Source: Mariluticola halotolerans (GTDB taxonomy: Bacteria > Pseudomonadota > Alphaproteobacteria > Rhizobiales > Devosiaceae). Taken from it: a stretch of 64,000 nucleotides of DNA. The stretch is from contig NZ_CP090960.1 in NCBI RefSeq assembly GCF_021611515.1, positions 1,054,001-1,118,000 of the forward strand, written 5' to 3'. The position numbers were made by a program, and so were the translations under genes. How positions within the stretch are numbered: position 1 is the stretch's first letter; every line of letters starts with the position of its first letter. The notes under the pieces were generated by a model that did not search any database, had not been told where the DNA came from, and saw nothing but the letters and a program-made list of their open reading frames with translations. This document shows, piece by piece, positions 8,871 through 17,159 of the stretch.

Positions 8871-9953
8871 ATGAACTCTCAAACACGTCTCGATTGGGTT
8901 GATGCGGCAAAGGGCATCTCCATCCTGTTGGTGGTGATGATGTATTCCGCCTATAGCGTTGGCGAGGATACGGGCGGCATTGGCTTCCTGCACAATATCA
9001 TCGCTTATGCGACACCCTTCCGGATGCCGGAGTTTTTCCTGATCTCGGGCCTGTTCCTGTCACAGGTGGTTGACCGCGACTGGTCGCGTTATGCCGACCG
9101 GCGGATCGTGCATTACCTCTATTTCTACGCCGTCTGGGCGATCATCAGCATTGCGTTCAAGGTGGGGCTGGCGACGGGCAATCCGATCGCCGTGCTCACC
9201 GAAATGGCCTGGGCCATCGTGCAGCCGCATGGCGTGTTGTGGTTCATCTATGTGCTGGCGCTGGTCAGCGCTGCGGTGAAGCTGCTGCATATGTTGCGCG
9301 TGCCGCACTGGCTGGCGTTTGCGGGCGCTGCGGCGCTCCAGATCGCGCCGATCTCAACCGGCGCTTATGCCATTGATCAGTTCGCGTCATTCTTTGTGTT
9401 CTTTTACACCGGCTATGCGCTGGCCCCGATCATCTTCAGAATTGTGGGACATGCGCAGGCACGGCCATTGCTGGCGGTGGCAGCACTTGGCGTCTGGGCG
9501 GCTCTTAACGGCTTTCTGGTGTTCTCGCCCGATTATCTGTTCCTGCCGGATCATTTTGAAATGGGCTATGCGGCCCTGCCCGGCCTCAATCTCATACTGG
9601 CGATTGCCGGTTCGCTGGCGCTTTGCACGATTGCGGCGTTGCTGACCCGGTTGCCCTTCATGGCCTGGCTGAGCTGGTTCGGCAAACAATCGCTGGTGGT
9701 TTATCTCGCCTTTGCCTTGCCCATGTCGATCCTGCGCACCATTCTGGTCAAACTCGATCTGATTACCGACACCAATCTGTTGAGTCTCGTTGTCTTCGGC
9801 TTTGCGACCATCGCGCCGCTGGTGCTGCTGGCGCTGGTGACGTGGACGGGCTGGGGCAAGTTCCTGTTCGAGCGGCCCGCATGGGCACATATTCCGGGCA
9901 CGCCGGGCAGTCTGCACCCGCGGATTCGCCCAAAAAGCGTGCCGGCGGAATAG
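8871..9953 (+). CDS. Acyltransferase family 3 membrane protein
   Basis: A 360-residue polytopic protein that begins RLDWVDAAKGISILLVVMMY, the typical first helix of the Acyltransferase-3/OpgC group, in which RxxWxDxxKG-like starts are common. It contains PFRMPEFFLISGLFLSQ (the usual helix-3 motif) and about ten hydrophobic segments. Members transfer acetyl, succinyl or similar groups to sugars, glycans or lipids at the membrane. The acceptor is unknown here. It is followed by a likely terminator at 9974-10011, so it is probably a separate unit inside the purine cluster. Confidence 0.8.
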   Translation: MNSQTRLDWVDAAKGISILLVVMMYSAYSVGEDTGGIGFLHNIIAYATPFRMPEFFLISGLFLSQVVDRDWSRYADRRIVHYLYFYAVWAIISIAFKVGLATGNPIAVLTEMAWAIVQPHGVLWFIYVLALVSAAVKLLHMLRVPHWLAFAGAAALQIAPISTGAYAIDQFASFFVFFYTGYALAPIIFRIVGHAQARPLLAVAALGVWAALNGFLVFSPDYLFLPDHFEMGYAALPGLNLILAIAGSLALCTIAALLTRLPFMAWLSWFGKQSLVVYLAFALPMSILRTILVKLDLITDTNLLSLVVFGFATIAPLVLLALVTWTGWGKFLFERPAWAHIPGTPGSLHPRIRPKSVPAE

Positions 9954-9973
9954 GCATTCGGCACGGGAAATTG

Positions 9974-10011
9974 AGCCGGCGCGGGCCAAAACGGGTCACG
10001 CACCGGCTTTT
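9974..10011 (+). terminator. Probable terminator after the acyltransferase gene
   Basis: AGCCGG at 9974-9979 pairs with CCGGCT at 10003-10008, with additional G-C pairs inside, and is followed by a short T run. It sits 20 bp after the acyltransferase stop and 129 bp before purQ, which suggests purQ has its own promoter. Confidence 0.45.
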
Positions 10012-10139
10012 ATGCAGGATGGACAGGCAAAACTTGGCTGATATGTGGGTTTGCCTCTTGCCTTTTGCCTTCAGAATTCCGACAAGAGCGACGCAATATC
10101 CCGAACATTGAGGGACGGGGTCGACCCGTTATTTACCCG

Positions 10140-10802
10140 ATGAAATCAGCCGTCATCGCGTTTCCCGGCTCCAATCGCGACCGCGATATGATTGCCGCAA
10201 TTACCGATATTTCCGGAGAAGCCCCGGCGCTTGTCTGGCACAAGGATACCGATGTGCCCGATGTCGATCTGATCGTTATTCCGGGCGGGTTCTCTTATGG
10301 CGATTATCTGCGCGCCGGTGCCATCGCCGCCCGTTCGCCGATTATGCAGACCATCAGCGAGCGTGCCGCCAAGGGCGTCAAAATCCTTGGTGTCTGCAAC
10401 GGTTTCCAGATTCTGGTTGAAGCCGGACTTTTGCCGGGCGTTTTGATGCGCAATGCCTCGCTGCGCTTTGTGTGCCGCGAAGTGAAGCTTGAGGTGAGCA
10501 ATAACCAGACGGTTTTCACCAGTGCTTATGCCCAGGGCCAGATCGTTCGTTGCCCGGTGGCCCATCATGACGGCAATTATTTTGCCGATGCGGACACCAT
10601 CAAGGCGCTGGAAGACAATAACCGGGTTGCCTTCCGCTATGCAGAGGGCACCAACCCGAATGGCTCAATCAACGATATTGCCGGGATCGTCAATGAAGCG
10701 GGCAATGTGCTGGGCATGATGCCGCATCCCGAAGACCTGATTGAGGCCGCGCATGGCGGCATTGACGGACGAGGATTGTTTGATTCTGTTCTTGCTGCCT
10801 GA
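10140..10802 (+). CDS. purQ: FGAM synthase glutaminase subunit PurQ
   Basis: A 220-residue class I glutamine amidotransferase that supplies ammonia to PurL. The start [17 protein letters not shown] is the standard PurQ N-terminus; an upstream in-frame ATG at 10065 would add an unrelated stretch. The catalytic cysteine is in [11 protein letters not shown] (around residue 86), and the His-Glu pair is in [10 protein letters not shown] near the C-terminus. It is followed 30 bp later by the first of two Pr6Pr membrane protein genes rather than directly by purL, which is the usual alphaproteobacterial arrangement. Confidence 0.97.
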   Translation: MKSAVIAFPGSNRDRDMIAAITDISGEAPALVWHKDTDVPDVDLIVIPGGFSYGDYLRAGAIAARSPIMQTISERAAKGVKILGVCNGFQILVEAGLLPGVLMRNASLRFVCREVKLEVSNNQTVFTSAYAQGQIVRCPVAHHDGNYFADADTIKALEDNNRVAFRYAEGTNPNGSINDIAGIVNEAGNVLGMMPHPEDLIEAAHGGIDGRGLFDSVLAA

Positions 10803-10832
10803 CGCCTGAAACGCCGCCGTGGGGAGGCCACC

Positions 10833-11483
10833 ATGAACACACGCAAACTCGTCGCACTGATCGGTTTTTGTTTGGGGTCGGCTACGATGATCGCGCAGCT
10901 GCTTCTGACCGTTTCCATTCGTCTTGATGAAGGCGACACGCTGTTTCTGGCGGTGGTGCATTATCTCAGCTTCCTCACCTATCTTGCCAATATCGGCGTT
11001 GTGCTGGTCTATGCAGGGGAAATATTCTCCTGGCGGCCGCTCAAATGGTTCACGCGCGTGCAGGTGCAGGCCTCTGCGCTGGCGACCATTATGCTGGTTG
11101 CCCTTTTCTACCACTTCATTCTCAAGGCAACGCTGGAGCCGCCGGTGGGTATCGATGTCTATCTCGACCCGCTCAAGCATTATGTGTTGCCGGCCCTTTA
11201 TGTGATCTGGTGGGTCTTGTGGCCTGCGGGGGGCAAATTGCGCCTTGCAGACCTGCCACTGCTTGCCATACCCGGCGTTGTTTACCCCGCCTTTGTCTTT
11301 TTGCGCGGGGCGCTGGTGAATGACTATCCCTATTCTGTGATTGATGTGCGCCCGGCTGGCTATGGCCCGGCCCTCACCTATGCGGCGGCTGTTGTGGTGG
11401 GGTTCACCCTGCTTTGCCTCCTGATCATCATCATTGATCGCCTGATCGCCCGGATCAAACCTGCCGGTGTACCCGCGCAATGA
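10833..11483 (+). CDS. Pr6Pr family membrane protein (copy 1)
   Basis: A 216-residue protein with six hydrophobic helices. The late segment PGVVYPAFVFLRGALVNDYPY followed by VIDV is the signature of Pr6Pr (FAR-17a/AIG1-like) proteins. In eukaryotic AIG1/ADTRP relatives a His and Thr serve in hydrolysis of fatty-acid esters of hydroxy fatty acids; here conserved-looking H residues occur in VVHYLSFLTYLANIG and LKHYVLPALYV. Whether this copy is an enzyme is unknown. Its stop overlaps the start of a paralog by four bases. Both lie between purQ and purL. Confidence 0.75.
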   Translation: MNTRKLVALIGFCLGSATMIAQLLLTVSIRLDEGDTLFLAVVHYLSFLTYLANIGVVLVYAGEIFSWRPLKWFTRVQVQASALATIMLVALFYHFILKATLEPPVGIDVYLDPLKHYVLPALYVIWWVLWPAGGKLRLADLPLLAIPGVVYPAFVFLRGALVNDYPYSVIDVRPAGYGPALTYAAAVVVGFTLLCLLIIIIDRLIARIKPAGVPAQ

Positions 11484-12124
11484 TCTTCAATCGCCTGCTT
11501 GCACTTGCTGGTGTCCTCATCGGCCTTGCCGCCCTGGCATTGCAGTTTTCCCTGACGATTCCGGCATCGCTGGCCGCCGGGCGCAATATCGTCATGTCGG
11601 TTGTGTTCTATTTCAGCTTTTTCACCATTCTGACCAATATCGCCCTGGTGCTGGTCTATGCGGCAAGCCTTTCGGGTGGCCGCTGGTTTTCCAGGCTCGA
11701 CACACCTTTGGCGCGGGCCAGCGCGGCGGCGGCAATTGCGTTGGTGAGCGGCTTTTATCATCTGTTTCTCGCAGCCCTTTGGCGGCCTGAGGGGCTGTTT
11801 CTTGTGTGCGACGTCGCACTGCACTACATAACCCCTGCAATCTATCTTATCTGGTTCGTTGTTTATGGCCGTAGCGGCACATTGCGACTGGCCAATATTC
11901 CCGCCATGCTGGCGGCACCCCTGCTCTATCTCGTCTATGTGATGATCCGTGGTGCCCTGATTGGCGAATACCCCTATCCCGTGCTCGATGCGGGCGAACT
12001 GGGTTACCTGAGAGTGGGCATCAATGCTGTTGCCCTGTTTCTTACCCTGACGGCGCTCAGTGCCATGGCTATTGGCATTGATCGCTTCAAACCCCGGCCT
12101 AAATCCAGCGCCGAAGCGAAGTGA
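11480..12124 (+). CDS. Pr6Pr family membrane protein (copy 2)
   Basis: A 214-residue paralog of the preceding gene with the same six-helix plan. Matching segments are [39 protein letters not shown], and [19 protein letters not shown] followed by PVLD. Divergence from copy 1 is substantial, so the duplication is not recent. The ATG at 11480 overlaps the copy 1 stop (ATGA), and the stop is two bases before the purL ATG. Copy 1, copy 2 and purL therefore look translationally coupled. The function is unknown. Confidence 0.75.
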   Translation: MIFNRLLALAGVLIGLAALALQFSLTIPASLAAGRNIVMSVVFYFSFFTILTNIALVLVYAASLSGGRWFSRLDTPLARASAAAAIALVSGFYHLFLAALWRPEGLFLVCDVALHYITPAIYLIWFVVYGRSGTLRLANIPAMLAAPLLYLVYVMIRGALIGEYPYPVLDAGELGYLRVGINAVALFLTLTALSAMAIGIDRFKPRPKSSAEAK

Positions 12125-12125
12125 C

Positions 12126-14354
12126 ATGATCCCGAACGAACCGCAAATCACCCCCGACCTGATCGCCAATCACGGTTTGAAGCCGGACGAGTATCAAAAG
12201 ATACTCGACCTGATCGGGCGCGAGCCGAGCTTTACTGAACTCGGCATTTTTTCGGCCATGTGGAATGAGCATTGTTCCTATAAAAGCTCGAAGAAATGGC
12301 TCAAAACCCTGCCGACAACTGGACCAAGGGTGATTCAGGGACCGGGGGAAAATGCTGGTGTCGTTGATATCGGCGACGGGCAGGCCGTGGTTTTCAAGAT
12401 GGAGAGCCATAACCACCCCTCATTCATCGAACCCTATCAGGGTGCGGCGACCGGGGTCGGCGGCATTCTGCGCGACGTGTTCACCATGGGCGCGCGCCCC
12501 GTGGCGGCGATGAACGCGCTGCGCTTTGGTGCCCCCGAGCACGAAAAGACCCGCCATCTTGTCTCCGGCGTTGTGGCCGGCGTGGGCGGTTACGGCAATT
12601 CGTTTGGCGTGCCGACCGTGGGCGGCGAAGTGGAATTTGACGCGCGCTATAACGGCAATATTCTGGTCAATGCGTTTGCGGCGGGCCTTGCCGATGCCGA
12701 CAAGATTTTTTACTCCGAAGCCAAGGGCGTTGGCCTGCCGGTTGTCTATCTCGGTGCCAAGACCGGGCGCGACGGTGTGGGCGGCGCGACCATGGCATCG
12801 GCAGAATTCGGCGATGATATTGATGAGAAGCGCCCCACAGTGCAGGTTGGTGATCCGTTCACCGAAAAGCGCCTGCTTGATGCTTGTCTCGAACTGATGC
12901 AGACCGGCGCGGTGATTGCCATTCAGGATATGGGGGCTGCGGGCCTCACCTGTTCAGCCGTTGAAATGGGTGCCAAGGGCGGGCTTGGGGTTGAACTCAA
13001 TCTCGATCTGGTGCCGGTGCGCGAAGACAATATGACCGCCTATGAGATGATGCTCTCGGAAAGCCAGGAGCGCATGCTCATGGTCTTGCATCCCGAAAAA
13101 GAAGCTGCGGCCCGCGCCGTTTTTGAAAAGTGGGAACTCGATTTTGCCACCGTTGGCAAAACCACCGATGACCGGCGCTTCCGCGTGCTATGGCAGGGCA
13201 CGGAAGTTGCCAATCTGCCGATCATGGAACTGGGCGATGAAGCGCCGGAATATGATCGTCCCTGGGTTGAGCCGAAACCAAACCCGGCGCTTGGCGAAGC
13301 TCTGCCCAATGTCGATATTGCCGATGCATTGCTGCAACTGGTCGGCTCGCCGGCCCTCTCCTCACGCCGCTGGGTGTGGGAGCAATATGACACGCTGATC
13401 CAGGGCAATTCGCTGCAATTGCCGGGCGGCGATGCCGGGGTGATCCGTGTTGAAGGCCACCCGACCAAAGCTTTGGCCTTTTCCTCTGACGTGACGCCGC
13501 GCTATTGCGAGGCCGACCCTTATGAGGGCGGCAAGCAGGCCGTGGCCGAATGCTGGCGCAATATCACGGCGACTGGCGCCGAGCCCCTCGCCTCAACCGA
13601 CAATCTCAATTTCGGCAATCCCGAAAAGCCTGAAATCATGGGCCAGCTGGTTTTTGCCATCAAGGGCATTGGCGAGGCCTGCACGGCGCTTGGCTTCCCC
13701 ATCGTTTCGGGCAATGTCTCGCTTTACAATGAAACCAATGGTGTTGGCATTCTGCCCACCCCGACCATGGCCGGTGTCGGCCTGATCGAGGATTGGGGCA
13801 AGATGGCCCGCGTCGGTTTTGCGGCCGAAGGTGAAGCCATTCTGCTGATCGGTGCGCCCGAGAGCTGGGGCAGCCATCTGGGCCAGTCGGTGTTTTTGCG
13901 CGATATCCATGACCGTCGCGACGGACCGCCGCCGCCGGTGGATCTGGTCGCCGAAAAGAAGAATGGCGATTTTGTGCGCGGCCTGATCCGTTCAGGCATC
14001 GCCACCGCCGTGCATGACTGCTCTGATGGCGGTCTCGGTGTCGCTGTGGCCGAAATGAGCATGGCATCGGGCATTGGCGCGACCATTTCGCCAAACAATA
14101 TCGGCAGCGATGCTGCCACCTTCTTTGGCGAAGATCAGGGCCGCTATGTTCTCAGCGTCAAGCGCGACGACATGCCGGGCGTGATCGACAAGGCCAGCGC
14201 GGCCGGGGTGAGTGCTGTGTGGATCGGCTCGACAGGCGGCAGCGAGTTGAAGCTTGGCGATGCACGTGCCATATCTGTTTCAAACCTCAAGTCAGCGCAT
14301 GAGAGCTGGTTCCCCGATTATATGCGCGGTGAATTTGCAGCGGCCGCTGAATAG
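12126..14354 (+). CDS. purL: FGAM synthase large subunit PurL
   Basis: A 742-residue small-type PurL that acts with PurS and PurQ to convert FGAR to FGAM using ATP and ammonia. Segments include [68 protein letters not shown] and [15 protein letters not shown]. The length matches the separate-subunit type. The start at 12126 comes two bases after the Pr6Pr stop; the longer frame starting inside that gene is not supported. The spacing indicates one transcript with the upstream membrane proteins. Confidence 0.97.
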   Translation: MIPNEPQITPDLIANHGLKPDEYQKILDLIGREPSFTELGIFSAMWNEHCSYKSSKKWLKTLPTTGPRVIQGPGENAGVVDIGDGQAVVFKMESHNHPSFIEPYQGAATGVGGILRDVFTMGARPVAAMNALRFGAPEHEKTRHLVSGVVAGVGGYGNSFGVPTVGGEVEFDARYNGNILVNAFAAGLADADKIFYSEAKGVGLPVVYLGAKTGRDGVGGATMASAEFGDDIDEKRPTVQVGDPFTEKRLLDACLELMQTGAVIAIQDMGAAGLTCSAVEMGAKGGLGVELNLDLVPVREDNMTAYEMMLSESQERMLMVLHPEKEAAARAVFEKWELDFATVGKTTDDRRFRVLWQGTEVANLPIMELGDEAPEYDRPWVEPKPNPALGEALPNVDIADALLQLVGSPALSSRRWVWEQYDTLIQGNSLQLPGGDAGVIRVEGHPTKALAFSSDVTPRYCEADPYEGGKQAVAECWRNITATGAEPLASTDNLNFGNPEKPEIMGQLVFAIKGIGEACTALGFPIVSGNVSLYNETNGVGILPTPTMAGVGLIEDWGKMARVGFAAEGEAILLIGAPESWGSHLGQSVFLRDIHDRRDGPPPPVDLVAEKKNGDFVRGLIRSGIATAVHDCSDGGLGVAVAEMSMASGIGATISPNNIGSDAATFFGEDQGRYVLSVKRDDMPGVIDKASAAGVSAVWIGSTGGSELKLGDARAISVSNLKSAHESWFPDYMRGEFAAAAE

Positions 14355-14410
14355 GAAGAAATGACCTGCCCCGCCGGCACTCCCGGCGCGGGCCTTCAGG
14401 AGAATTTAAA

Positions 14411-14644
14411 ATGGCTATGGATGCCGCTGAAATCGAACATCTGATCAAGGCTGCATTGCCCGACGCGACGGTCGAAATCCGTGACTTGGCGGGGGATGGC
14501 GACCATTACGCGGCGACTGTTGTTTCCGCGGCTTTCAAGGGCAAATCCCGTGTGCAGCAGCACCAGATGGTGTATGCAGCCCTCAAAGGCAATATGGGCG
14601 GTGTGTTGCATGCCCTGGCGCTGCAAACCAGCGCGCCGGACTGA
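14411..14644 (+). CDS. BolA/IbaG family protein
   Basis: A 77-residue BolA-fold protein with MDAAEIEHLIKAALPDATVEIRDLAGDGDHY followed by the conserved HxxxxA-like QQHQMVYAAL segment near residue 53. Such proteins bind a [2Fe-2S] cluster together with a monothiol CGFS glutaredoxin; that partner (grxD) lies 0.7 kb downstream. In alphaproteobacteria purL-bolA-grxD is a common order, so the call is supported by context. A hairpin of GC-rich arms (about 14370-14391) sits between purL and this gene. Confidence 0.92.
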   Translation: MAMDAAEIEHLIKAALPDATVEIRDLAGDGDHYAATVVSAAFKGKSRVQQHQMVYAALKGNMGGVLHALALQTSAPD

Positions 14645-14684
14645 CCGAGGGCACCGCTCTTTCACCTACCGATATTCTGTGAGG

Positions 14685-14716
14685 TACCCGCGCAAATTGC
14701 GCGGGTATTCTTTTTT
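14685..14716 (+). terminator. Intrinsic terminator after bolA
   Basis: TACCCGCGC at 14685-14693 pairs with GCGCGGGTA at 14699-14707, followed by TTC and six T residues. This is a strong stem-loop with a U tract, 40 bp after the BolA stop, so the purine-bolA transcript probably ends here rather than continuing into the orphan ORF or grxD. Confidence 0.85.
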
Positions 14717-14780
14717 AACTCATAAGTCTGATGTTTTGATATAAGTTGCATGGCTTATCCGAAAAACTCGTGCGTATTGC

Positions 14781-15236
14781 ATGCAAGACATGCACTTTGC
14801 CGAGACGGATATGCTAATGATGCAAGCGCGCAATGCGAAAGTCTGGCCTTGTGAACGATTTGGCGGGAATCAAATCCTCACAAAAATACAGTGCCTGACC
14901 GACGCAGGGAGGAACCAGTTTGGCCGTCCGGGGGTATATGTGGATGTAGAGAAGGAGCTTACGCTCGCGCTCCTGAAGATGGCAGACCGCATCGCGGCTG
15001 AATCCAAAGGTGCGTATTACCCTGTCGAGTTCCGAAATGCCGTGGAAACGCAAGGGGGGCTTGCTGTCGCCAAAGAGCGGATTAATCAGCCTATTTCAGA
15101 GGGGTTTATGCGGCTGGTCAAGCTGCAGCGCGTCGACCTTAGCCTGGAAGCAGTAATCCTCTCCTCTCCACAATTCCACGCGCTGTTCACGCCGGCGGAA
15201 CTGGCGATTTGCCGATACAGGACAACAAAACTCTAG
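14781..15236 (+). CDS. Orphan protein of unknown function
   Basis: A frame of up to 151 residues. The last 100 residues look like a real domain: VDVEKELTLALLKMADRIAA, then YYPVEFRNAVETQGGLAVAK, EGFMRLVKLQRVDLSLEAVI and FHALFTPAELAICRYR. This resembles a C-terminal module I recall from uncharacterised HNH-linked and mobile-element proteins, but I cannot name a family. The first 50 residues are less convincing, and the true start could be the GTG near 14940. Base composition and codon use differ from neighbouring genes, with an AT-rich flank at 14715-14790. It sits between bolA and grxD, which are normally adjacent, so recent insertion is likely. Confidence 0.55.
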   Translation: MQDMHFAETDMLMMQARNAKVWPCERFGGNQILTKIQCLTDAGRNQFGRPGVYVDVEKELTLALLKMADRIAAESKGAYYPVEFRNAVETQGGLAVAKERINQPISEGFMRLVKLQRVDLSLEAVILSSPQFHALFTPAELAICRYRTTKL

Positions 15237-15297
15237 CGCGTTCGGGCCCCTCCCCTCGACATCCAGCAAACGATAACCTATCTATCTGGAAACTGTT

Positions 15298-15318
15298 CCC
15301 TGGTCCTTTGAACCAGGG
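15298..15318 (+). promoter_or_regulatory. Hairpin just before the grxD ribosome site
   Basis: CCCTGGT at 15298-15304 pairs perfectly with ACCAGGG at 15312-15318 across a 7-base loop. The stem ends about six bases before GAGG (the grxD Shine-Dalgarno) and 17 bases before the ATG. It may affect translation of grxD or mRNA stability; there is no T run, so termination is unlikely. Confidence 0.35.
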
Positions 15319-15335
15319 CAAATCGAGGTATTCCC

Positions 15336-15671
15336 ATGAGCGACATCAACGCCTTCATCGACAATTCGGTCAAGTCCAACGACGTATTCCTGTTCATGAA
15401 GGGCACACCGGATTTTCCGCAATGCGGCTTTTCCGGTCAGGTTGTGCAGATCCTGAACTATATCGGCGTCGAATATTCCTCCGCCAATGTGCTTGAGAGC
15501 GACGAATTGCGTGACGGGATCAAGACCTTCACCAACTGGCCGACCATCCCGCAGCTTTATGTGAAGGGCGAATTTGTCGGCGGCGCGGACATCGTCAAGG
15601 AAATGTTCCAGGCCGGCGAGTTGCAGAGCCTCCTGAGTGAAAAGGGCATTGCTGTCAAAAGCGACGCCTGA
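15336..15671 (+). CDS. grxD: Monothiol glutaredoxin, Grx4 type
   Basis: A 111-residue CGFS glutaredoxin. Key segments are VFLFMKGTPDFPQCGFSGQ (active-site Cys30), TNWPTIPQLYVKGEFVGGADI and an LQSLLSEKGI tail. Proteins of this type carry a glutathione-ligated [2Fe-2S] cluster and deliver or sense it with BolA partners. The upstream bolA gene is the likely partner. An orphan ORF with a terminator before it now separates the two genes, so grxD probably has its own promoter. A perfect inverted repeat follows the stop at 15701-15731. Confidence 0.96.
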   Translation: MSDINAFIDNSVKSNDVFLFMKGTPDFPQCGFSGQVVQILNYIGVEYSSANVLESDELRDGIKTFTNWPTIPQLYVKGEFVGGADIVKEMFQAGELQSLLSEKGIAVKSDA

Positions 15672-15700
15672 GCCTGCCCCCTGCTTACATCCGCGAAACG

Positions 15701-15731
15701 CATCAACACTAGAACATCACTAGTGTTGATG
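15701..15731. promoter_or_regulatory. Perfect 12-bp inverted repeat between grxD and MFS gene
   Basis: CATCAACACTAG (15701-15712) and CTAGTGTTGATG (15720-15731) are exact complements around a 7-base loop. There is no T run on either side, so a terminator is doubtful. The element lies 78-108 bp before the MFS start at 15809 and 30 bp after the grxD stop. It looks like an operator for a dimeric regulator of the transporter, but no regulator gene is adjacent. Confidence 0.45.
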
Positions 15732-15808
15732 GCAGCGATCAGTTCTATTTAATTGCGTGATCGCGCTGACCGGTCATAACATGACGCCTTCCCTGTGAAG
15801 GACAAGTC

Positions 15809-17032
15809 ATGATCGCCGTTGATTCTCTTTCCCGCCGTGTTCCGTTGTGGCTGATTATCGGCGCTGGCTGCATTATCGCCATGACCACCTTTGGCATCCG
15901 GTCGACAATGGGCCTGTTCACCCTGCCCATTACCGAGGACATGGGCTGGTCACGCGAAAGCTATGGTATCGCCATGGCGGTGCAGAACCTTGTCTGGGGG
16001 TTTGCCCAGCCGATTGCCGGCGGTCTGGCAGACAAATACGGCACCACGCGCATCCTCATTCTTGGTACGCTTATATATCTCGCAGGGCTTGCGGGCATGG
16101 CCTTCTCCCCGTCCGAGGGCACCTTTTTTCTTACCGCCGGGCTGATGATGGGAACCGGCATCGGCACCGCGTCCTTTGGCATTGTCATGGCCGCGTTTGG
16201 CCGTGCCGTGCCGCCTGAAAAGCGCAGCGTTGTCTATGGCATTGCCACCGCCGCCTCTTCATTCGGCCAGTTCCTGTTCGCGCCGCTCGGCCAGGCTTTC
16301 ATCTCCAGTTTTGGCTGGCAGATGGCATTGCTCTATCTCGCCGCGATCGTTTTGATTGTCATTCCCCTGGCGGTGCCGCTGATGGGCAAATCCTCCGGTG
16401 TCGATCAGGGGCGTGCTGACCTGCCCTTTCGCGAAGCGCTATCCCGGGCGTGGGCGCATGGCTCCTACAAGCTTCTGGTGATCGGCTTTTTTGTGTGCGG
16501 CTTTCATCTCGCCTTCGTCACGGTGCACATGCCGGCCTATCTTGTGCAATGCGGGCTCAGCCCTGCAGTTGGCAGCTGGGCGATTGCCATTATCGGCCTG
16601 TTCAATGTGGTGGGCTCGCTGATGGCCGGCTGGCTGGGCGGGCTGTTGCCAAAGCGCTATCTGCTCTCTTCTATCTATCTGACGCGGGCTGTTGCCACCG
16701 CCGTCTTCCTCATCATCCCCGTGTCCGAGGTGACCGCCTATATTTACGCTGCGACCCTTGGCATGGTTTGGCTCGCCACCGTGCCGTTGACCGCGGGGCT
16801 GGTTACCCAGTTTTTCGGGCCGCGCTATCTGGGCATGCTCTATGGCGTGGCCTTTCTGTCGCATCAGGTGGGGTCATTTTTTGGGATATGGATGGGGGGC
16901 TGGGTCTATGACGCTACCGGTTCCTATAGTCTTGTTTGGTATCTCGGCATTCTGCTCGGCCTTGCCTCTGCGGCGATCCATCTGCCGATAAGAGAACGGG
17001 ACGCGGCAAGCTTTGCGGCGGTTCCCGTTTAG
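15809..17032 (+). CDS. MFS transporter (12 TM)
   Basis: A 407-residue major facilitator protein. The GGLADKYGTTR loop between helices 2 and 3 is the MFS signature, and twelve hydrophobic segments can be traced. The start LIIGAGCIIAMTTFGIRSTMGLFTLPI and PLTAGLVTQFFGPRYLG near helix 11 resemble the monocarboxylate/oxalate-formate type (MCT/OFA-like) carriers, which move organic acids. The substrate is not determinable. A strong inverted repeat upstream suggests regulated expression. Confidence 0.85.
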   Translation: MIAVDSLSRRVPLWLIIGAGCIIAMTTFGIRSTMGLFTLPITEDMGWSRESYGIAMAVQNLVWGFAQPIAGGLADKYGTTRILILGTLIYLAGLAGMAFSPSEGTFFLTAGLMMGTGIGTASFGIVMAAFGRAVPPEKRSVVYGIATAASSFGQFLFAPLGQAFISSFGWQMALLYLAAIVLIVIPLAVPLMGKSSGVDQGRADLPFREALSRAWAHGSYKLLVIGFFVCGFHLAFVTVHMPAYLVQCGLSPAVGSWAIAIIGLFNVVGSLMAGWLGGLLPKRYLLSSIYLTRAVATAVFLIIPVSEVTAYIYAATLGMVWLATVPLTAGLVTQFFGPRYLGMLYGVAFLSHQVGSFFGIWMGGWVYDATGSYSLVWYLGILLGLASAAIHLPIRERDAASFAAVPV

Positions 17033-17159
17033 CCGGCAGGTTTCAGCGCAAAACAACATCCAACGCTTCCATCGCCCCAAGGGTTGCAATGCATTTTGGG
17101 GCGGTTCAATGTGTTCATTCAAGACGGGTATCACCCGTGCGTCTTTGAGAGATTCATTC

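Noticed and set aside
14361-14395. GC-rich hairpin between purL and bolA as a terminator
   Set aside because: No T run follows, and bolA lies only 57 bp after purL; it is more likely an intercistronic structure or chance.
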